This document shows, one piece after another, positions 26,659 through 37,821 of a DNA stretch of 64,000 nt (position 1 is the first letter of the stretch; each line of letters begins with the position of its first letter). Location of the stretch: NCBI GenBank assembly GCA_020633295.1, contig JACKDW010000001.1, positions 372,001 through 436,000 of the forward strand, given 5' to 3'. The notes under the pieces were generated by a model. That model searched no databases, was not told the origin of the DNA, and saw nothing but the letters and a program-made list of their open reading frames with translations. The position numbers and the translations under genes are program-made. The DNA comes from Myxococcales bacterium. GTDB lineage: Bacteria > Myxococcota_A > Polyangia > Nannocystales > Nannocystaceae.

Positions 26659-28005
26659 TCAGCCGTCGTCGCTGGGCGCGGTCTGGGGCTGCTGGCGATC
26701 GACGACGCGCGGCCGCGCCGACAGCAGCGAGCGCGCGCGGGCGTCGAGGCGCGCGCGCTCCTCGAGGTCGGGCTTCTCGAGATAGATCGACTGGCTCGGG
26801 AACGCGGCCGCGACCCCGATCTCGGCGACGCGCTCGAGGATCGCGAGGTTGATCTCCTCGCGGATCGCCAGGTAGCGCTCCCAGTCCGTCGTCGTCGTGA
26901 AGAAGTACAGCATGATGCTCAGCGCCGAGTCGGTGAACTCGTTGAACTTCACCAGCCAGAACGACTGGTCGACGTCGGGGTGCTCGCGCAGGATGTCCTT
27001 GATGCGCTCGATCGTCTCGCGCATCTGCGAGGGCGTCGTCGCGTAGGTCACCCCGAACTTGAAGTACACGCGCCGGATCGGCATGCGCGAGAAGTTCTCG
27101 ATCACGTCGTTGGCGAGGTTGCTGTTGGGGACCGAGACGACCGTCTTCGAGAACGTCCGGATCCTCGTCGAGCGCAGCCCGATGTCCTCCACGACCCCCT
27201 CGAGCGAGCTGGTCTTGATCCAGTCGCCGATGTCGAACGGCCGGTCGGTGTAGATCATCATCGCGCCGAACCAGTTCGCCAGCGTGTCCTTGGCCGCGAG
27301 CGCGAACGCCATGCCCGCGACGCCCAGCCCGGCGAGCAGCCCGCCGACGTTGAAGCCGAACTCCTGGGCGACGAACACCGCGATCAGGATGAACACCACG
27401 ACCCGGCCGACGCGCGACATCAGCGGCACCAGGTGGTCGTCGAGGTCCGACTTCGTGCGCGCCGTGACCGTCTTGAGGATCTCGGCGAGCAGCGCGGTGC
27501 TGCGCAGCAGCGCCCAGCCGACGATCGCGATCACCGCGAGCCGATAGAGCCGCTCGACGGTCCCGAACACCGCGTCGGGCAGGTTCAGCCACAGCGCCGC
27601 GAGGTAGAGCCCGAACGCGGTGATGAACCACGCGAGCGGCGGGTCGAGCGCCTCGACCAGCTTGTCGTCGATCTTCGTGCGCGTCCGCGTCGTCGCCTCG
27701 CGCAGGACCCCGAGCACGAGGTTCATCAGCGCGCGCCGCAGGCCCCACGCGAGCAGCACCGTGAGCGCGGCGACGATGTAGCGCCACAGCTCGCGACCCA
27801 GGAACGTCTGCTCGATCAGCCAGGGCGCGTAGGTCGCGAACGTCGCGCGCATGCCCGAGGAAAGGGACTCGACCTTGGGCACGGTCGCGTCGACCGCCGA
27901 CGGCTCACCGGCGCGGGCGAGCGCGGGCGCCAGCGTGAGCAGGGAGGCGGCCGCGGCGAGACACCAGCGGGGGCGCCAGGGCGGGTGACCGTGGGCTCCA
28001 CACAT
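26659..28005 (-). CDS. MscS-family mechanosensitive ion channel
   Basis: A 448-residue inner-membrane channel of the MscS family, which opens under hypo-osmotic shock. An N-terminal signal-like stretch (CLAAAASLLTLAPALA) is followed by a short periplasmic part. About four to five helices follow (residues ~70-250), with the pore-lining TM3 rich in Gly and Ala (NVGGLLAGLGVAGMAFALA). The conserved beta-domain follows it (DRPFDIGDWIK, then GVVEDIGLRSTRIRTF and VVSVPNSNLA), then a cytoplasmic alpha/beta cage. The tail is Pro/Gln-rich. Start ATG 28005. It follows the VWA lipoprotein on the same strand. Family is certain; gating properties are not inferred. Confidence 0.9.
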   Translation of the reverse strand: MCGAHGHPPWRPRWCLAAAASLLTLAPALARAGEPSAVDATVPKVESLSSGMRATFATYAPWLIEQTFLGRELWRYIVAALTVLLAWGLRRALMNLVLGVLREATTRTRTKIDDKLVEALDPPLAWFITAFGLYLAALWLNLPDAVFGTVERLYRLAVIAIVGWALLRSTALLAEILKTVTARTKSDLDDHLVPLMSRVGRVVVFILIAVFVAQEFGFNVGGLLAGLGVAGMAFALAAKDTLANWFGAMMIYTDRPFDIGDWIKTSSLEGVVEDIGLRSTRIRTFSKTVVSVPNSNLANDVIENFSRMPIRRVYFKFGVTYATTPSQMRETIERIKDILREHPDVDQSFWLVKFNEFTDSALSIMLYFFTTTTDWERYLAIREEINLAILERVAEIGVAAAFPSQSIYLEKPDLEERARLDARARSLLSARPRVVDRQQPQTAPSDDG

Positions 28006-28141
28006 CGGGCCGACCCTCGCAGAGCGCCGACGAAAAAACCACCCCGGCGCGCGTCAACACACGCGCGCACAGGCGCCGATCGGGACCGCGCGAGCGTCTG
28101 GCTCAAGTCCGTAGCGCTCGGCTCGTTCGCCTTCGACCGGC

Positions 28142-29293
28142 CTACTCGACGCTGGCCTCGGCGGACGCGCTGGCCTTGACCTTCCCGCCGCCGCCGCCCT
28201 TGCGACCGCCCTTCTTCGCCTGGTCCTCGGTCGCCACGTCGAGGCGGAAGTCGGGCTTGCGCTCCGGATCGCACTCCGGCGGCGGGCCGAACTTGTCGGC
28301 GCTGAACTGGTACTCGAGCTCGCCCTTGCCCTTGGGATCGTTCTTGCTGTTGGCGACGATCGTCACCTCGTGGTCGCCCCTGCGCGCCGGCGTGCAGTAC
28401 GACAGCAGGTAGAAGCGCTTCATGTGGCGCTCGATGCGATCGGCGACCTTCTGGAACGCGAGGCGGACGTTGTCGTCGTCTTTCTCCTCGACCAGCTCGT
28501 AGCCGTCGCGCCCGAGCGTGTCGAGCTCGCCCTCCGAGATCTCCGCGCCCACGCCGATCGCGTAGATCTCGTAGTTGTCGTAGTTGGTCTTGTCCATCTC
28601 GTCGAGCATGTCCTGCTTGGTCACGCGCGCGGCCCGGTCGGTGCCGTCGGAGAACACCACGAGGGTGCCGAACTTGAGCGGGCGGTCGTCCTTCTCGAGC
28701 TCCTTCTCGAGGATCTGCAGGCCCTGCACGACCGCGCCGTGGAGGTTGGTCGACGGGTCCTTGGCCTTGTACGAGCGCAGGCCCTCGAGCCCGCCGTCGA
28801 CGGAGCCCTGGCTCTCGCTGAAGGGCACGACGGAGTGGACCTTCTCGTCGCCGTCGAACGCGTAGACGCCGACCTTCTGGGTCTTGCCGACCTGCTCGGT
28901 GAACAGCTGCGCCGAGTCGACGAGCGTGTCCTGCTCACCTGACTCGGTGATGCTGCCGCTCATGTCGAGTAGGAGCATGGTGTACATGACCGCCGCGACA
29001 TCCGGGTTCTGGATCACCTGCTTGCTCTCGAACTTCGAGACCAGCTGGTCGTCCTCGTAGATCTCGAAGTCGTCGGCGGTCAGGCCCGCGACGGGCTCGT
29101 CACCCTTCTCGACCGTGAAGAACACCCACACGTTGTTGGGCTTCTTGGACGACGAGTTGATGTGCGTGACATCGAGGGACGCGCAGCCCGCGAGCGGCAG
29201 GCAGAGCCCGGCGGTCAGCGCGAGCGCGCGCGCGAAGGGAGTGAAGCGGAGGGGAGTACGGTTCGCCGTCACGGGGTCGATTAACCCGGTCAC
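28142..29293 (-). CDS. von Willebrand factor A-domain lipoprotein
   Basis: A 383-residue lipoprotein. A signal and lipobox lie near Cys37 (LCLPLAGC). A short beta segment precedes a VWA domain (about residues 105-290) whose MIDAS site reads DMSGS, with later Thr and Asp contributions (SDGTDRAARVT). VWA domains bind metal and partner proteins, so an adhesion or assembly role is likely. The C-terminal ~25 residues are Lys/Gly/Ala/Ser-rich. GTG 29293 has an AGAGG motif upstream; an in-frame GTG at 29272 is an alternative. A spacer of 86 bases separates it from the divergent SDR gene. Confidence 0.83.
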   Translation of the reverse strand: MTGLIDPVTANRTPLRFTPFARALALTAGLCLPLAGCASLDVTHINSSSKKPNNVWVFFTVEKGDEPVAGLTADDFEIYEDDQLVSKFESKQVIQNPDVAAVMYTMLLLDMSGSITESGEQDTLVDSAQLFTEQVGKTQKVGVYAFDGDEKVHSVVPFSESQGSVDGGLEGLRSYKAKDPSTNLHGAVVQGLQILEKELEKDDRPLKFGTLVVFSDGTDRAARVTKQDMLDEMDKTNYDNYEIYAIGVGAEISEGELDTLGRDGYELVEEKDDDNVRLAFQKVADRIERHMKRFYLLSYCTPARRGDHEVTIVANSKNDPKGKGELEYQFSADKFGPPPECDPERKPDFRLDVATEDQAKKGGRKGGGGGKVKASASAEASVE

Positions 29294-29379
29294 ACCTCGC
29301 CTCTGTCAAATCCCGATTTTTCCAGCCTGCGCCAGCAATTCGCGGACGATTTTCGCGAGACCCGGGTATACCGGCACGA

Positions 29380-30180
29380 ATGACGCCCGAGGCGAAGCAG
29401 ACCACCCCTGAGCCCGGTTCTTCGACCCCAGGCGGGTCGCGCTGGCGCGGCCGGGTGGCGCTCGTCACAGGCGCGTCGAGCGGAATTGGGCGCGAGATCG
29501 TCCGCGAGCTCACGCGCGCCGGGATGCGGGTGGCGTTCTGCGCGCGCAGGCGCGCGCGCCTCGAGGCGCTCGCCCAGGAGCTGCCTGACGCCCAGAGCTC
29601 GCTGCCGCTCGTCTGCGACCTGCAGGACGAGGTCCAGATCGCGGCGATGTTCGCGGAGCTCCGCGCGCGCTGGGACGGCGTCGACGTGCTCGTCAACAAC
29701 GCCGGCTTCGCTCGCGGCGCGAGCCTGCTCGACGGCGCGAGCTCCGACTGGCGCGCGATCCTCGAGGTCAACGTGCTCGCGCTCGCGATCTGCAGCCGCG
29801 AGGCGATCGCGGATATGCGCCGCCGCGACGTCGCGGGCCACGTCATCAACCTCTCGTCCATGGCCGCGCACCGCGTCCCCGTCGGCAGCGCGATGTACTC
29901 CGCGTCGAAGTACGCGGTGCGCTCCCTGACCGAGGGGCTGCGCGGCGAGCTGCGGGCGATGGACAGCGCGATCCGGGTGACCGCGATCAGCCCTGGCTAC
30001 GTCGAGACCGAGTTCGCGCTCGCCGCCACCGGCGATCCCGAACACGCGCGCCGCACCTACGCGCGCTATCCCTGCCTGCAGGCCGGCGACATCGCCCGTA
30101 CGGTCCGCTTCGCGCTCGACGCCCCGCCCCACATGCAGGTCCACGACATCCTCATCCGCCCCACGCGCCAGCCGCTGTGA
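29380..30180 (+). CDS. Short-chain dehydrogenase/reductase
   Basis: A 266-residue classical SDR. The N-terminal ~20 residues are a Pro/Gly/Thr-rich leader. The cofactor motif TGASSGIG follows at about residues 30-37, with an Arg-rich segment (FCARRRARLEAL) that favours NADP. NNAGFARG, LSSMAAHRVPVGSAM and catalytic YSASKYA follow, then ISPGYVETEF. This fits the YdfG/serine 3-dehydrogenase-like group of broad-specificity alcohol reductases. ATG 29380 is preceded by an AT-richer promoter-like patch. Substrate unknown. Confidence 0.85.
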   Translation: MTPEAKQTTPEPGSSTPGGSRWRGRVALVTGASSGIGREIVRELTRAGMRVAFCARRRARLEALAQELPDAQSSLPLVCDLQDEVQIAAMFAELRARWDGVDVLVNNAGFARGASLLDGASSDWRAILEVNVLALAICSREAIADMRRRDVAGHVINLSSMAAHRVPVGSAMYSASKYAVRSLTEGLRGELRAMDSAIRVTAISPGYVETEFALAATGDPEHARRTYARYPCLQAGDIARTVRFALDAPPHMQVHDILIRPTRQPL

Positions 30181-30283
30181 ACCCGCCCGCACGCCCGCGC
30201 ACGCGCGCTTTCCGCGTTGCGCGCGTCGAGCCGTCGACATAAGCTACTCGCGTTCAACCGCTCGGAGTGAGAGGCATCCGCCC

Positions 30284-31009
30284 ATGATCGGAATTCGCCG
30301 CGCCATCGTCCTGCTGCTGCTCAGCCTGTTCTTCTGGCAATACGTCCTCACCGCGCTCATCGGCCCGGATGACTTCTTCGCCATGTCCGTGGGGATGTCC
30401 GCGGTCTACGGGATCGCGTTCGTCGGCCTCGCCGCCGAGTGGTTCTGGGCGCGATGGTTCGCCACCGGCGTCGGTCAGTTCGGCTCCTTCTTCCTGCTCG
30501 TGCTCCTGCAGATCGGCCCCGAGCCGACGATCGTGTTCTTCGGCGTCTCGCACCTGCTCGTCTGGGTGCTGCTCGCCGGCGAGGGCATGGCGGCCCGCTA
30601 CGAGCACTCCGAGGCGACCGCCGAGCGCTGGAACTTCCAGGAGGACTCGCTCGCGCTGATGCGTCGCGCCGTGCGCTCGGCCGGCATGTCGCTGCCCCTC
30701 ATCATCCTCTACACGCTCGGCCCGCGCCCCGAGCTCCTGCACGTGGTCGTGCTCGGCCTCGCGGTCTTCGGCACCGCCGGCCTCGTCCGCGGCCGCACCT
30801 GGAGCGTGTTCGCGCTCGGGGCCGCCGGCGCGCTCGCGCTGGCCGACGGCCTCGGCTACATCGGCGCCACGGCGCAGGGCTACATGCTCATGGACCCCGC
30901 CGGCTCGCTGCTGCTCTCCGGCCCGATCTTCCCGATCCTCGCCGGCGGCCTGCTGATCGTCCCGCTGATGTTCGCGCGCCCGATGGCGCGCTTCCTGCGA
31001 GCGGCCTGA
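30284..31009 (+). CDS. Polytopic membrane protein of unknown function
   Basis: A 241-residue inner-membrane protein with about seven hydrophobic helices and short loops; one charged loop (residues ~105-130) holds EHSEATAERWNFQED. No catalytic motif or known family was recognised. ATG 30284 starts a basic N-terminus (MIGIRRAI) followed at once by helix 1. It precedes the cyclase genes by about 130 bases on the same strand but is probably a separate unit. Confidence 0.7.
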   Translation: MIGIRRAIVLLLLSLFFWQYVLTALIGPDDFFAMSVGMSAVYGIAFVGLAAEWFWARWFATGVGQFGSFFLLVLLQIGPEPTIVFFGVSHLLVWVLLAGEGMAARYEHSEATAERWNFQEDSLALMRRAVRSAGMSLPLIILYTLGPRPELLHVVVLGLAVFGTAGLVRGRTWSVFALGAAGALALADGLGYIGATAQGYMLMDPAGSLLLSGPIFPILAGGLLIVPLMFARPMARFLRAA

Positions 31010-31139
31010 CACGCCGCCGGGATCGCGCCCCACGAGGCGGTCGCACGGCGTGCGGCCGCCTCGCGCGCTTTCTCGGGCACGCTCGCGCGCGGCTGCGCGT
31101 CGGCCTCGGCCGCGCCTCGGGCTGCTAGGCTCGTCCGCG

Positions 31140-32447
31140 GTGGTGGGGACCGATGGCGTCGACGAGGGCGAGCGGCTGCACCCGCTCACGCTCGCGTTCC
31201 GCGACCCCCAGCTCGAGCGCGCCTACTGGACGTACTTCTTCGACAGCAACCGGCGCAACCTGCAGATCGGCGTGATCTTGGTGCTCGCGGTGATGATCGG
31301 GCTCGGCCCGATCGAGGCGACGCTCCTGCCCGCGCGCGCGCCCACGCTGATGCTGATCCGCTACGGCTTCATCGTCCCGGTCACGACCGCGGCGATGATC
31401 CTCATCGTCGTCCCGCGCCTCGCCGAGCGCGTGACGCGGCGCCACCCGCAGGAGTGGGTGCTCATCACCAGCGCGCTCGTGTTCGCGGGCGTCGGCAGCA
31501 TGGGCGTCGTCGTGCTCCGCAGCGGCGGCTTCGAGCACCACCTGTACGGCGCGTTCGCCTACATGCTCTCGGCCGTCTTCATCTACCTCGCGCTGCGGCT
31601 GCGCTTCACCTACGCGACGCTGCTCGGCTGGAGCACCTACCTGCTCTCCGTCGCCATCATCGTGGGCCTCGGCGGCGCCTCGCTCGTGACGATGATGCTG
31701 ATGTTCTCGTTCTGCTTCGTCGCCAACCTGCTCGGGATGTTCGGCTGCTACCTCGTCGACCGCTTCGCGCGGCAGCACTACCTCGCGCTGCAGCACCTGG
31801 AGCTCGAGCGCGGCCGCGTCGAGCGCCTGCTGCTCAACATCCTGCCCGGGCCGATCGCGCGGCGGCTCAAGGACACCGGGCGCCCGATCGCCGACGGCCA
31901 CGACGAGGTCACCGTGCTGTTCGCCGACATCGTCGGCTTCACCGAGCTGTCGCAGCGCCTCGACCCGGCCGCGCTGGTCGCCGTGCTCAACCGCCTGTTC
32001 TCGAGCTTCGACGAGCTCTGCGAGCGCCACGGCGTCGAGAAGATCAAGACCATCGGCGACGCCTACATGGCCGCCGCCGGCCTGCCGACGCCGCGCCCGG
32101 ACCACGCCGAGGCGATCGCCCGCGTCGCGCTCGAGATGCGCGCGCTCGTCGAGCGCTTCGCCGCCGCCGACGCGCCTGGCGAGCGCGTGCAACTGCGCGT
32201 CGGCATCCACTCCGGCCCCGTCGTCGCGGGGGTCATCGGCGCCAAGAAGTTCATCTACGACCTCTGGGGCGACACGGTGAACACCGCGTCGCGCATGGAG
32301 TCGCACGCGCTCAGCGGGCAGATCCAGGTCTCCGAGGACGCGCGCGCGCGGCTCGAGCGCGAGTTCGTGCTGCGCGAGCGCGGCGTCGTCGACGTGAAGG
32401 GCAAGGGGCCCATGCGCGTGTACTGGCTCGAGGGCGCGCGCGCGTGA
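31140..32447 (+). CDS. Membrane-bound class III adenylate cyclase
   Basis: About 435 residues: a short cytoplasmic leader, six hydrophobic helices (~35-195), a linker helix, then a class III cyclase catalytic domain (~230-435) making cAMP from ATP. It has the metal-binding LFADIVGFTELSQ, KIKTIGDAYMAAAG carrying the adenine-selective Lys and second metal Asp, and DLWGDTVNTASRME with the transition-state Asn and Arg. These residues point to adenylate rather than guanylate cyclase. GTG 31140 (or 31143) precedes the LHPLTL segment shared with the next gene. It is followed by a paralogue 76 bases downstream. Confidence 0.88.
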   Translation: MVGTDGVDEGERLHPLTLAFRDPQLERAYWTYFFDSNRRNLQIGVILVLAVMIGLGPIEATLLPARAPTLMLIRYGFIVPVTTAAMILIVVPRLAERVTRRHPQEWVLITSALVFAGVGSMGVVVLRSGGFEHHLYGAFAYMLSAVFIYLALRLRFTYATLLGWSTYLLSVAIIVGLGGASLVTMMLMFSFCFVANLLGMFGCYLVDRFARQHYLALQHLELERGRVERLLLNILPGPIARRLKDTGRPIADGHDEVTVLFADIVGFTELSQRLDPAALVAVLNRLFSSFDELCERHGVEKIKTIGDAYMAAAGLPTPRPDHAEAIARVALEMRALVERFAAADAPGERVQLRVGIHSGPVVAGVIGAKKFIYDLWGDTVNTASRMESHALSGQIQVSEDARARLEREFVLRERGVVDVKGKGPMRVYWLEGARA

Positions 32448-32523
32448 GCGCCACGCCGCGCGCGATCCTGCTCCTTGAGTCATGTGACCGCCGCGCCGCG
32501 CCCCCTGGCACTATCAAGCGCAG

Positions 32524-33972
<1,449 letters not shown>

Positions 33973-34651
33973 TCGTGCCCGCCCTGCTCGATGCACAGCC
34001 CGTGGCTGAGGATCACGCGATCGAAGTCCCACTCGAGCACCCGCGCGAGCGAGCGCCGCGCGGCCTCGCGGTCGCGGACCGTCGCCCGCCAGTCGCGGGG
34101 CACCCCGCCGCCGGGCGCCAGGATCCCGTTCCAGCGCTTGATCCAGCGCCAGAACCAGCTCTCGCGCGCGGGGTCGTGGTTCTGGATCAGGTCGGTGACG
34201 ATCAGCGTGCGCGACGGCCTGTGCACGAACATCACCTCCTCGATGAAGCGGCTGCCGCGGAACACGACCTGGTCGATGACCTCGCGCCAGGCCGCGGGCG
34301 CCTCGTCGGTGAGCACGTGGTCGACGCGCAGCTGCGGGCAGCGCTCGGCGAGCCCCGGCCCGGCCCAGCTGGTCGCGTCGGGGTGCTCCTCGAGCCATGG
34401 CCCCACGAACAGGTTATGAAAGCGGTTGGGCGCGACGACGTGGCGCAGCTCGCCGAGCGCACCGATCGCCAGCGCGCGCGCGCGCGCCGGCGCGACCGGC
34501 GAGTGCATCCACAGGCCGCCGCCGGGCAGGCGCACGATCGTCATCCGCGTGGTGAACGGGATCGTCAGCAGGCGCACCGGGTCGCCCTCGACCGTCCAGA
34601 TGTCCGGGCCGAAGGGGCGCGCGACGGACTCGATCGCGGCGGCGCTGATCG

Positions 34652-35551
34652 TCACCGCGGGCCGCTCCAGCCGAGCTTCGCCGCGAGCACCTGGAAGACG
34701 TTGCTCTCCGGCGAGCACAGCTTCAGCGGGAGCTCGGCGGACGTGATCAGCACCTCGTCGCCGACCTCGAGCGCCTCGGTCTGCTGGCCGTCGACCGTGA
34801 GGTAGGCCTCGCTGATGTCCGTCGGGCCGACGTAGGTGATCCGGATCGTCGTGTCCGACGCGACCACGACGGGCCGGTGCGTGAGGCTGTGGGGACAGAT
34901 CGGCGCGAGCGTGAACACCTCGGTCCCGGGGTCGACGATCGGCCCGCCGGCGGCGAGGTTGTACGCGGTCGAGCCCATGGGCGTGCAGATGATCAGGCCG
35001 TCGGCGCGGTAGGTCGCCATGTACTGCCCGCCGATCTCGGTGGCGAACTGCAGGAGCCGCGGGATGCTGCCGTGCTTGACGTAGGCGTCGTTGCACGCGT
35101 TGAAGCTCGCGAGCGTCGCGCCCCGGCGACGCAGCTCTACGCGCATGCGCAGGCGCGGCTCCCACACGAGCTTGCCGGCGGCCGCGTCGGCGAGCCCGTC
35201 CTCGAGCTGGTCGCCGCTGTAGGCGGTCAAGAAGCCGAGGTCCCCGAGGTTAATCCCGAGCACCGGGAGCCCGACATCGACGCCCCAGCGCGCCGCTCGC
35301 AGGAGCGTGCCGTCGCCGCCGAGCGCGATCACGAGGTCGACGCTGGTGTCGAGCGCGTCCTGCTCGATCCCCCGACAGGCCGCCGGCAGCCCGGCCTGGC
35401 GCTTCTCGTACAGCGACTTCGGCAGCGTGACCTTGATCCCGCGCTCGACGAGCCAGGCCGCGGCGCGCACCACGTGGCTCATCGCGCGACCGTCCTCGCG
35501 CGGGTAGATCATGACGGACTGGACAGGCGCGATCGAGTGGCGGGGCAGCAT
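34652..35551 (-). CDS. nadK: NAD kinase
   Basis: A 299-residue NAD kinase phosphorylating NAD+ to NADP+ with ATP or polyphosphate. The catalytic GGDGT motif is at residues 78-82 with Asp80. An AVNDAYVKHG-like segment reads FNACNDAYVKHG, and the substrate-binding TPMGSTAYNLAAGGPIV follows. The Arg/Lys-rich VEPRLRMRVELRRRG region is also typical. ATG 35551 gives normal length. It starts 12 bases after the response-regulator gene and couples to the DUF4336 gene by a GTGA overlap, so it is probably the middle gene of a three-gene operon. Confidence 0.93.
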   Translation of the reverse strand: MLPRHSIAPVQSVMIYPREDGRAMSHVVRAAAWLVERGIKVTLPKSLYEKRQAGLPAACRGIEQDALDTSVDLVIALGGDGTLLRAARWGVDVGLPVLGINLGDLGFLTAYSGDQLEDGLADAAAGKLVWEPRLRMRVELRRRGATLASFNACNDAYVKHGSIPRLLQFATEIGGQYMATYRADGLIICTPMGSTAYNLAAGGPIVDPGTEVFTLAPICPHSLTHRPVVVASDTTIRITYVGPTDISEAYLTVDGQQTEALEVGDEVLITSAELPLKLCSPESNVFQVLAAKLGWSGPR

Positions 35552-35563
35552 GCGTAGTTCACC

Positions 35564-36565
35564 TCAAGCGTCGTCGTCGGCTTCGTCGTCGTCGGGCGCG
35601 TACAGGTAGCCCTGGTGCTGAAACAGGCAGATCTTCCCGCCGCCCTCGCGCCGCGCTCGCTCGAGCGCCGCGTCCACCAGGCCGAGCATGTCCCCCAGCG
35701 TCCGCGTGTCGCGGTTGGGGTAGAACGAGATCCCGATGCTGACGGTGAACCCGCGCCCGCCGCTCGCGCGGCTGCGCCGGCGCACCTGCCGGGCGATGCG
35801 CTCCGCGACCGTCAGCGCGCCGGGGAAGTGCGTGTTGGGCAGCAGCAGGATGTAGCCGCTCTCGCTGCGCGGGTTGACCAGGTCGATCTTGCGGATGGAG
35901 CCCGTGATCACGCCGTGCACGACCTCGGCGCGCAGCGCCAGATCGACCGGGTCCTTGCCCCACGGCGGGTGGTCAAGCTCGACGAGGACGCAGGCCAGCG
36001 GGTCGCTGTTGCGCTCGGCCTCGGCGAACACGCCGGCCATGCGCTGCTCGAAGGCCTCCATCGACATCGGCGTGTGGGCCCGCTCGCCTGGCTCGAGCCC
36101 GGGGTCATCCCGACGCGAGCGCCGCTGCGCGCCGGCCGCCATCACCTGGCCGTCGAACACCGCCTGCGTCCGCACGAGGACCTCGATACGCGCGCGCAGC
36201 TCCTCCGGGTCGTAGGGCTTGCCGATGAAGTCATCCGCGCCGCTGCGCAGGCCGTTCACCCGATCCTGAACTGAATTCCGGTTGCTGACCATGAGCACCG
36301 GCAGGTAGCGGGTGGTCCGCGACTTCAGCACACGACAGGCCTCGAGCCCGCCCAGGCGCGGCATCACGACGTCGATGACGACCAGCGCCGGCCGCTCACG
36401 TTCGAACACCTCGATCGCCTGCTGCCCGTCGGTCGCCTCGACGACCTCGTATCCGACCGACTGCAGCACCGCGCGCGCGACCGTGCGGTCGCTCTGAGAG
36501 TCATCGGCGACGAGGATCTTGATCTTCGACCCGGGGCCAGACGCGGCGGGAGGGAACGCGGGCAC
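35564..36565 (-). CDS. Response regulator with degenerate GGDEF-like output domain
   Basis: About 333 residues. An N-terminal receiver domain (residues ~14-135) has the acidic pocket ADDSQSDR, phosphoacceptor Asp in VVIDVVMPRLGG, and the conserved Lys in FIGKPYDP. A linker (~140-185) leads to a GGDEF-fold-like domain, but the GGDEF signature is replaced by SESGYILLLPN, so it should lack diguanylate cyclase activity. It may instead bind a nucleotide or act by protein contact. GTG 36565 is used; an in-frame start at 36607 is possible. It is followed 12 bases later by nadK, an unusual pairing. Confidence 0.8.
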   Translation of the reverse strand: MPAFPPAASGPGSKIKILVADDSQSDRTVARAVLQSVGYEVVEATDGQQAIEVFERERPALVVIDVVMPRLGGLEACRVLKSRTTRYLPVLMVSNRNSVQDRVNGLRSGADDFIGKPYDPEELRARIEVLVRTQAVFDGQVMAAGAQRRSRRDDPGLEPGERAHTPMSMEAFEQRMAGVFAEAERNSDPLACVLVELDHPPWGKDPVDLALRAEVVHGVITGSIRKIDLVNPRSESGYILLLPNTHFPGALTVAERIARQVRRRSRASGGRGFTVSIGISFYPNRDTRTLGDMLGLVDAALERARREGGGKICLFQHQGYLYAPDDDEADDDA

Positions 36566-36917
36566 GCTCGCAAGAGTATGGACCGACCGTGTGGGCTCGC
36601 GCAGCACTCACCTGCGACAATCCCCGGCGAGCGCGCCGGAGATCGCCCGCGCGAAAACCCCCCTCGGCTCCCTGCGCGTCGGACGGGCGATCTTCCCGTC
36701 CGATCTTCTTTAGAAGTCCCGAGCCTGTGCGCCCGCCCACGAGCCGGGACGGGGACGCCTCGCGCCTCGCTCCGCGGCCCTCTCCTCAACTCGCAAATTT
36801 CGACCCCCACACGCTGGATTGCGGCCGCCCCCGCAGGTTCGAGCGCTGCGGGCGCCGACCACCCGGTGAACCCGCGACGACCCCGAACAACCTCGCTTCG
36901 GGGGCGTCTGCGGCTTC
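36566..36917. other. Gene-free spacer between the response-regulator operon and rplM
   Basis: About 350 bases with no convincing reading frame. It must hold the minus-strand promoter of the response regulator-nadK operon. A short TTCTTTAGAAG palindrome occurs near 36704-36715. No RNA gene was recognised. Confidence 0.5.
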
Positions 36918-36946
36918 TTGACAGTCCTGGGCCGTTCCCGTATCCC
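36918..36946 (+). promoter_or_regulatory. Sigma-70-type promoter of rplM-rpsI (TTGACA, 17 bp, TATCCC)
   Basis: A consensus -35 TTGACA at 36918-36923, a 17-base spacer, and TATCCC at 36941-36946 lie just upstream of the rplM ATG at 36957. The -10 is so close to the start that transcripts would be nearly leaderless. Confidence 0.75.
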
Positions 36947-36956
36947 TCCGTTTCCC

Positions 36957-37391
36957 ATGGGCACGCATTATCCGAACGCCGCCGAGATCAAGCGTGATTG
37001 GCTGCTCGTGGACCTCGACGGTTTGAACGTCGGTAGGGCCGCGAGCCAGATCGCCTCTCTCCTCCGTGGCAAGCACAAGCCCACGTTTACGCCGCACCTC
37101 GATGTCGGCGATTTCGTGGTCTGCATCAACGCCGACAAGGTGAACTTCACCGGTCGCAAGCTCGATCAGAAGCGCTATCACAAGTTCACCGGCTACGTCG
37201 GGAACATGAAGACGCGGACCGCCCGCGAGATGCTGGCGCTGAACCCCGAGCAGGTCATCAAGCTGGCCGTCCGTCGCATGCTCCCGCGCTCGCCGCTGGG
37301 GCGCGCGACGATGCGCAAGCTCAAGATCTACGCCGGCGCCGAGCACCCGCACGACGCGCAGAGCCCCACGCCGACCAAGCTCGCGCTGTAG
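36957..37391 (+). CDS. rplM: 50S ribosomal protein L13
   Basis: A 144-residue L13. Motifs match the family: DWLLVDLDGLNVGRAASQIA near the start, LRGKHKPTFTPHLDVGDFVV, INADKVNFTGRK and the C-terminal LKIYAGAEHPHDAQ. ATG 36957 is used; upstream in-frame codons would lie in the promoter. It is normally cotranscribed with rpsI, which follows 31 bases later. Base composition is slightly less biased than its neighbours, as often seen in highly expressed ribosomal genes. Confidence 0.96.
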   Translation: MGTHYPNAAEIKRDWLLVDLDGLNVGRAASQIASLLRGKHKPTFTPHLDVGDFVVCINADKVNFTGRKLDQKRYHKFTGYVGNMKTRTAREMLALNPEQVIKLAVRRMLPRSPLGRATMRKLKIYAGAEHPHDAQSPTPTKLAL

Positions 37392-37422
37392 CTCCCTGAC
37401 CCCTAGCAAACGCTCTGATTCG

Positions 37423-37821
37423 ATGGCTAAAGACACGATGAAGTACTACGCCACGGGCCGCCGCAAGACCGCCGTCGCGCGCGTCTGGCTGTACCCCGGC
37501 GAAGGCAAGATCCTCATCAACAACCGCGAGGCTGAGTCCTACCTCATGCGCGGGACCCACATGAAGCTCGTCGAGCAGCCGCTGAACTCGATCAGCGCGC
37601 GCGAGAAGTACGACGTGTGGGCCACCGCCAAGGGTGGCGGTCTCTCGGGACAGGCTGGCGCGATCCGCCTCGGCATCGCCCGCGCGCTGCTCCGCGTGTC
37701 CGCCGAGCACCACGACCCGCTGCGCTCCAACGGCTACCTCACCCGCGACTCCCGCAAGGTCGAGCGCAAGAAGTACGGCCGTAAGGGCGCCCGCGCGCGC
37801 TTCCAGTTCAGCAAGCGCTGA
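37423..37821 (+). CDS. rpsI: 30S ribosomal protein S9
   Basis: A 132-residue S9 with ATGRRKTAVARVWLYPGEG, DVWATAKGGGLSGQAGAIR, LGIARAL and the basic tail ending KGARARFQFSKR, the universal KR ending that reaches the P site. ATG 37423 is preceded by a weak A-rich stretch. It is the second gene of the rplM operon. No further ribosomal genes follow. Confidence 0.97.
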   Translation: MAKDTMKYYATGRRKTAVARVWLYPGEGKILINNREAESYLMRGTHMKLVEQPLNSISAREKYDVWATAKGGGLSGQAGAIRLGIARALLRVSAEHHDPLRSNGYLTRDSRKVERKKYGRKGARARFQFSKR

